Below are positions 59,937-64,000 of a DNA stretch of 64,000 bases, in pieces. Under the pieces are notes generated by a model, which searched no databases, had not been told where the DNA came from, and worked only from the letters and a program-made list of their open reading frames with translations. This DNA is from an uncultured Lachnospiraceae bacterium (GTDB lineage Bacteria > Bacillota > Clostridia > Lachnospirales > Lachnospiraceae): NCBI GenBank assembly GCA_910586015.1, contig CAJUGJ010000005.1, positions 82,266-146,265 of the forward strand, written 5' to 3'. Numbering within the stretch: position 1 is the stretch's first letter; every line of letters begins with the position of its first letter. Made by a program: the position numbers and the translations under genes.

Positions 59937-61328
59937 TTAAATTTCGTTACCGTAAAATTTCGGAATTCCTGCAAACCCCACTGCTAAATCCGCTTCAGTA
60001 GGAATATAGTCTGTCATTTCACCATTATTATATCTTTCATAAGCAAACATATCAAAATATCCTGTACCTGTCAAACCAAATACAATTGTTTTTTCTTCGC
60101 CATTTTCTTTACATTTCAATGCTTCATCAATAGCTACACGAATTGCGTGACTACTTTCTGGTGCAGGCAAAATCCCCTCTACTTTAGCAAACATTTCAGC
60201 GGCTTCAAACACAGAAGTCTGTTCTACACTTTTAGCTTCCATATAACCATCATGATAAAGCTGTGAAAGAACAGAGTTCATACCATGATAACGAAGACCT
60301 CCTGCATGGTTGGCAGATGGAATAAAATTACTACCTAATGTATACATCTTGGCAAGAGGCGTCACCATACCAGTATCACAAAAATCATATACAAATTTAC
60401 CTCTGGTTAAACTAGGACAACTTGCTGGTTCTACTGCTATAAAACGATAATCCTTTTCACCACGCAATTTTTCCCCCATAAATGGAGAAATTAAACCACC
60501 CAAATTAGAACCGCCACCTGCACAACCTATAATCATATCTGGCTGGATATTATATTTATCTAATGCTGCTTTTGTTTCTAAACCGATGATAGACTGATGC
60601 AAAAGTACCTGATTAAGTACACTTCCTAATACATAACGATATCCTTCACTTCCTACAGCGACTTCTACTGCCTCAGAAATTGCACATCCAAGGCTTCCTG
60701 TCGTATCTGGATGATCAGATAAGATTTTTTGACCAATCTTAGTAAGATTAGATGGAGAAGGTGTTACAGAAGCCCCATAAGTACGCATAACTTCGCGTCT
60801 AAAAGGTTTCTGTTCATAAGAACATTTTACCATAAAAACCTTACAGTCTAATCCTAAATATGCACATGCCATAGAAAGAGCGGTACCCCACTGACCTGCT
60901 CCAGTTTCTGTTGTTACACCTTTAAGGCCTTGGTTTTTTGCATAATAAGCCTGAGCAATCGCAGAATTTAGCTTATGGCTACCACTGGTATTATTGCCTT
61001 CGAATTTATAGTAGATCTTTGCAGGAGTATCTAATTTTTTCTCCAGACAATACGCACGTACCAATGGAGAAGGGCGATACATTTTATAAAAATTTAAAAT
61101 TTCATGAGGGATATCAAGATAAGCAGTATCATTATTTAATTCCTGTGCAACTAATTCATCACAAAATACTACAGACAATTCCTTTGCAGTCATTGGTTTT
61201 AAAGTATTTGGATTTAACAGTGGTGCAGGTTTTGTTTTCATATCAGCACGAACATTATACCACTGTTTTGGCATCTCATTTTCGTTTAAGAAGATTTTGT
61301 ATGGAATTTCTTTGTTTTGATTTGTCAT
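59937..61328 (-). CDS. trpB: Tryptophan synthase beta chain, TrpB2 type
   Basis: The 463-residue PLP enzyme has the TrpB2 features. A long N-terminal stretch contains RPSPLVRAYCLEKKL near residue 90. KFEGNNTSGSHKLNSAIAQAYYA follows, with the PLP Lys in SHKLN. TETGAGQWGTALSMA, the phosphate-binding CAGGGSNLGG near 255, AVEPASCPSLTRG, and SSHAIRVAID near 400 complete the set. TrpB2 enzymes use indole and serine and are often not tied to TrpA. No trpA lies nearby; the gene stands alone behind a Trp T-box. It may scavenge indole. SD is GGAGG at spacing 7. Confidence 0.9.
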   Translation of the reverse strand: MTNQNKEIPYKIFLNENEMPKQWYNVRADMKTKPAPLLNPNTLKPMTAKELSVVFCDELVAQELNNDTAYLDIPHEILNFYKMYRPSPLVRAYCLEKKLDTPAKIYYKFEGNNTSGSHKLNSAIAQAYYAKNQGLKGVTTETGAGQWGTALSMACAYLGLDCKVFMVKCSYEQKPFRREVMRTYGASVTPSPSNLTKIGQKILSDHPDTTGSLGCAISEAVEVAVGSEGYRYVLGSVLNQVLLHQSIIGLETKAALDKYNIQPDMIIGCAGGGSNLGGLISPFMGEKLRGEKDYRFIAVEPASCPSLTRGKFVYDFCDTGMVTPLAKMYTLGSNFIPSANHAGGLRYHGMNSVLSQLYHDGYMEAKSVEQTSVFEAAEMFAKVEGILPAPESSHAIRVAIDEALKCKENGEEKTIVFGLTGTGYFDMFAYERYNNGEMTDYIPTEADLAVGFAGIPKFYGNEI

Positions 61329-61390
61329 TTTTTAACCTCCATGCTACGACTGTTTTGTTGTTTTTTACTTTGTCAGGATAGAAATATAAA

Positions 61391-61712
61391 TAAAAAAACT
61401 CTTATCCCAACAAAAATATTTTTGCTGGGACAAGAGTTATAATCTACTCCTGCGGTGCCACCCGGCTTAGTGATGCAGCTTAGTGTCATTTATCTTTAAA
61501 AATAATAGTTTGACTGCTCTACACTCTCTTACGCATACTAACATATGCTTTCGTTGTTAACGGAGTATCAGCTCCGGCTTCCCTACTATATCCATAAAGA
61601 ATAGTTCAAGTCACCCTCAGGAGTCCATTCATCATAGCTTGCAATACTGTCTTGCATCATCCGACAGCTTTCTGTAATTACAAAACAATAACTACTTACT
61701 CTCCTTCATCAG
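61391..61712 (-). ncRNA. Tryptophan T-box riboswitch leader of trpB2
   Basis: On the minus strand, the stem I base AGGAG (61705-61701) pairs with CTCCT (61623-61619). AGTA (61700-61697) and the specifier TGG (61627-61625, Trp) followed by A lie in the internal loop. The T-box motif GGGTGGCACCGC (61463-61452) is exact. A terminator hairpin (about 61438-61398, AACTCTTGTCCCAGC arm) with a T run ends it. Uncharged tRNA-Trp would favour the antiterminator and turn on trpB2. Confidence 0.93.
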
Positions 61713-61725
61713 TTTTCACGATGTT

Positions 61726-61754
61726 ATTGTACCGTATAAAAGTGTATTTGTCAA
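61726..61754 (-). promoter_or_regulatory. Promoter of the T-box/trpB2 transcript
   Basis: On the minus strand TTGACA (61754-61749), 17 bases, TACAAT (61731-61726), directly upstream of the T-box. Confidence 0.85.
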
Positions 61755-61850
61755 GAAAAAAATATAAGTCTACAATAAAGTTCAAAGCATAATAGAAAGA
61801 AGAATATCATACAATATTGCAGAAATGGCGAAAAAGCATATCAAGTGCAG

Positions 61851-61879
61851 TTGACAATGCGAAAGAGTTACGATATAAT
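61851..61879 (+). promoter_or_regulatory. Consensus sigma-A promoter for greA-lysS
   Basis: TTGACA (61851-61856), 17 bases, TATAAT (61874-61879): a perfect match at both boxes, 76 bases before greA. Confidence 0.9.
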
Positions 61880-61955
61880 ACTTTGAATATTAAGGTGAAA
61901 AGACAAAAAAGTAGAAATAAAAGTGTTAAAAAATGGATGGAGGATTGGATGAACC

Positions 61956-62438
61956 ATGGCAGATAAGAAGAATATCTTAACATATGCAGGGCTCAGACAG
62001 CTAGAAGAAGAGTTACAGAATTTAAAAGTAAACCGCAGAAGAGAAGTTGCCCAAAAAATCAAAGAGGCAAGGGAACAAGGAGATTTATCCGAGAATGCAG
62101 AATATGATGCAGCAAAAGAAGAGCAGCGTGAAATTGAGTTAAGAATTGAAGAAATTGATAAAATTCTTAAAAATGCAGAAGTTGTTGTAGAAGATGAGGT
62201 TGGTTTAGATACCATCAACATCGGCTGTTTTGTTAAAATACTCGATATGGAATATGATGAAGAGTTAAATTATAAAATTGTCGGTTCTACAGAAGCAAAT
62301 AGCTTAAAAGGAAAAATTTCAAACGAATCTCCAGTAGGACGTGCATTAATTGGTGCAAAGAAGGATCAGATCATTGAAGTAGAAACTCAAGCAGGTACAA
62401 TTCGCTATAAAATTCTTGAGATTCAACGTTCCAATTAA
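61956..62438 (+). CDS. greA: Transcription elongation factor GreA
   Basis: GreA enters the RNA polymerase secondary channel and stimulates cleavage of backtracked RNA. The 160-residue protein has the N-terminal coiled coil (LTYAGLRQLEEELQNLKV, then REVAQKIKEAREQGDLSENAEYDAAKEEQREIE, given in part, with the acidic tip DLSENAEYDAAK near residues 43-54) and the C-terminal FKBP-like domain (GSTEANSLKGKISNESPVGRALIGAKKDQIIEV, given in part). Length is standard. It is followed by lysS after 36 bases, a common greA-lysS order in Firmicutes. Confidence 0.96.
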   Translation: MADKKNILTYAGLRQLEEELQNLKVNRRREVAQKIKEAREQGDLSENAEYDAAKEEQREIELRIEEIDKILKNAEVVVEDEVGLDTINIGCFVKILDMEYDEELNYKIVGSTEANSLKGKISNESPVGRALIGAKKDQIIEVETQAGTIRYKILEIQRSN

Positions 62439-62474
62439 AACAAGAAAGAACGAAACAAGAAAGGAAGAGTTACC

Positions 62475-63983
62475 GTGTCAGAAGAAAGGACAAACCAGAA
62501 GAATCAACCGGAAATCAACGAGATCATTCAGGTAAAGAAGCAAAAACTGACTGATTTACAGACAGCCGGAAAAGATCCATTTCAGATTACCACATATGAT
62601 GTAACCCATCATTCTATACGAATCAAAGAAAATTTTGAACAGATGGAAGGAAAAGAAGTATCTGTAGCAGGTCGTATGATGAATAAACGAGTTATGGGAA
62701 AAGCTTCGTTTATTAATGTACAGGACAAACTAGGCTCAATTCAGGCATATGTACAAAGAGATGCTATTGGAGAGGAAACCTATGCTGAATTTAAGAAGAT
62801 GATGGATGTAGGTGACATAATAGGGATCAAAGGAACTGTATTTCAGACCAAAGCAGGAGAAATTTCTATTCATGCAAGTGAAATTGTTTTATTGTCAAAA
62901 TGCTTAAATGTTCTTCCTGAAAAATTTCATGGTCTGACAGATACAGATGCCAGATACCGTCAAAGATATGTAGATCTTATGATGAATCCAGAAGTAAAGG
63001 AAACATTTATAAAGCGTTCTATGATTCTTCGTGAAATCCGCAACTTTTTAGATGGAAAAGATTTTATGGAAGTAGAAACGCCTGTTTTAGTGGCAAATGC
63101 AGGTGGTGCAGCAGCAAGACCATTTCAAACTCATCACAATTCTTTAGATATGGATATTAACCTTCGAATCTCACTTGAATTATATTTAAAGCGTCTGATT
63201 GTCGCAGGATTAGAAAGAGTTTATGAAATTGGAAGAGTATTTCGAAATGAAGGGTTATCCGTAAGACATAATCCAGAGTTTACGTTATTGGAACTCTATC
63301 AGGCATATACCGATTATCATGGAATGATGGATTTAACAGAAGAGATGTTTCGTACTCTTGCCCAAAAGGTATGTGGCAGTACAAAAATTACTTATGAAGA
63401 GACAGAAATTGATCTTGGAAAGCCATTTGAACGAATTAGTATGATAGATGCAATCAAAAAATATACTGGAATTGATTTTCACACTATCACAACAGAAGAA
63501 GAAGCAAAAAGTCTGGCAAAAGAACGAGGAATTGCATTTGAAGATCATCATAAAAAAGGAGACATTATTAATCTGTTCTTTGAAGAATATGTAGAAGAAC
63601 ACTTAGTACAGCCAACTTTTGTAATTGATCATCCAGTAGAAATTTCTCCACTGACGAAAAGAAAGCCAGATCTCCCAGATTATGTAGAACGATTTGAATT
63701 ATTTATTACAAGCAGAGAAATGGCAAACGCATATTCAGAGTTAAACGATCCAATTGACCAACGCAAACGATTCGAAGCACAAGAGGCTTTAAGAGCAGCA
63801 GGCGACGAAGAAGCAAATGCTATGGACGAGGATTTCTTAAACGCACTCTCCTATGGTATGCCACCGACAGGAGGAATTGGAATAGGAATCGACAGATTAG
63901 TTATGTTGTTAACAGATTCCGCAGCAATCAGAGATGTGTTGTTGTTTCCGACGATGAAAACGCTTGGCGGAAAAGACCAGTAA
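62475..63983 (+). CDS. lysS: Lysyl-tRNA synthetase, class II
   Basis: The enzyme charges tRNA-Lys. The 502-residue product has the N-terminal OB-fold (VSVAGRMMNKRVMGKASFINVQDKLGSIQAYV near residue 62, given in part). Class II motif 1 lies around RYVDLMMNPEVKETFIKRSMILREIRNFL. Motif 2 contains YEIGRVFRNEGLSVRHNPEFTLLELYQAY (given in part) near residue 255, and motif 3 GIGIGIDRLVMLLTDS near 475. The start is GTG at 62475 after AAGGAAGAG. The gene is complete and ends 17 bases before the window edge. It belongs to the greA operon. Confidence 0.96.
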   Translation: MSEERTNQKNQPEINEIIQVKKQKLTDLQTAGKDPFQITTYDVTHHSIRIKENFEQMEGKEVSVAGRMMNKRVMGKASFINVQDKLGSIQAYVQRDAIGEETYAEFKKMMDVGDIIGIKGTVFQTKAGEISIHASEIVLLSKCLNVLPEKFHGLTDTDARYRQRYVDLMMNPEVKETFIKRSMILREIRNFLDGKDFMEVETPVLVANAGGAAARPFQTHHNSLDMDINLRISLELYLKRLIVAGLERVYEIGRVFRNEGLSVRHNPEFTLLELYQAYTDYHGMMDLTEEMFRTLAQKVCGSTKITYEETEIDLGKPFERISMIDAIKKYTGIDFHTITTEEEAKSLAKERGIAFEDHHKKGDIINLFFEEYVEEHLVQPTFVIDHPVEISPLTKRKPDLPDYVERFELFITSREMANAYSELNDPIDQRKRFEAQEALRAAGDEEANAMDEDFLNALSYGMPPTGGIGIGIDRLVMLLTDSAAIRDVLLFPTMKTLGGKDQ

Positions 63984-64000
63984 AATCAAGGGTTTGCGGT

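Overview
The window is low-GC, densely coded DNA from a motile, anaerobic, Gram-positive Clostridia species, most likely Lachnospiraceae. The reasons are a late flagellar operon (FlgM, FlgN, FlgK, FlgL, FliW, CsrA), a one-chain pyruvate:ferredoxin oxidoreductase, a tryptophan T-box, a ThrR-type ACT regulator beside hom, ECF sigma factors, and sugar ABC importers without a local ATPase. The genus cannot be fixed from this sequence alone.

Layout. 1-5.3 kb: end of a cell-surface polyol-phosphate/polysaccharide locus (glycosyltransferase tail, pyruvyltransferase, PHP phosphoesterase, TagD, TagB/F-like enzyme, DAP-decarboxylase-like protein). 5.4-12.5 kb: flagellar operon behind a textbook sigma-28 promoter, with two tandem flgK paralogues, ending at a strong terminator. 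12.6-15.6 kb: ACT regulator, homoserine dehydrogenase and an ApgM-like proposed homoserine kinase. 15.6-40.9 kb: a 25-kb accessory sugar locus. 40.9-44.4 kb: prfC, an ECF sigma/anti-sigma pair and a small acidic membrane protein. 44.5-48.1 kb: tRNA-Gln, a HAD protein, GH105 and a toroid lyase-like protein. 48.1-53 kb (minus strand): glycosyltransferase and secreted 5'-nucleotidase-like protein. 53.2-56.2 kb: histidyl-tRNA synthetase, a second ECF sigma factor with a 260-residue extension, and a decayed gene. 56.2-61.8 kb (minus strand): PFOR and TrpB2 behind a Trp T-box. 61.8-64 kb: greA-lysS.

The most interesting part is the 15.6-40.9 kb locus. A membrane-anchored GH144-type endo-beta-1,2-glucanase and a LacI regulator are divergent from a long operon. 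That operon carries 1,2-beta-oligoglucan phosphorylase (GH94), a lipoprotein solute-binding protein, a membrane-tethered fusion of carbohydrate-binding-like modules with a second solute-binding protein, two permease pairs, an NHL-propeller/TPR/Yip1-like membrane protein, a DUF5696-type exported protein, a GH35 enzyme, a second GH144 without a signal peptide, and a GH3 beta-glucosidase. The enzymes fit outside-to-inside use of beta-1,2-glucan (sophorooligosaccharides). Such glucans are best known from Proteobacteria, so the substrate may come from other microbes; that source is inference. The NHL/Yip1 and DUF5696 proteins between the two permease pairs have no function I can name and are the best candidates for something undescribed.

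Regulatory signals readable in the DNA include the sigma-28 promoter, two matching ECF-type promoters in front of the two ECF sigma genes, a LacI/CcpA-like operator pair, the T-box, a long palindrome between flgL and fliW with a CsrA-like loop, and a terminator-like hairpin inside the sugar operon.
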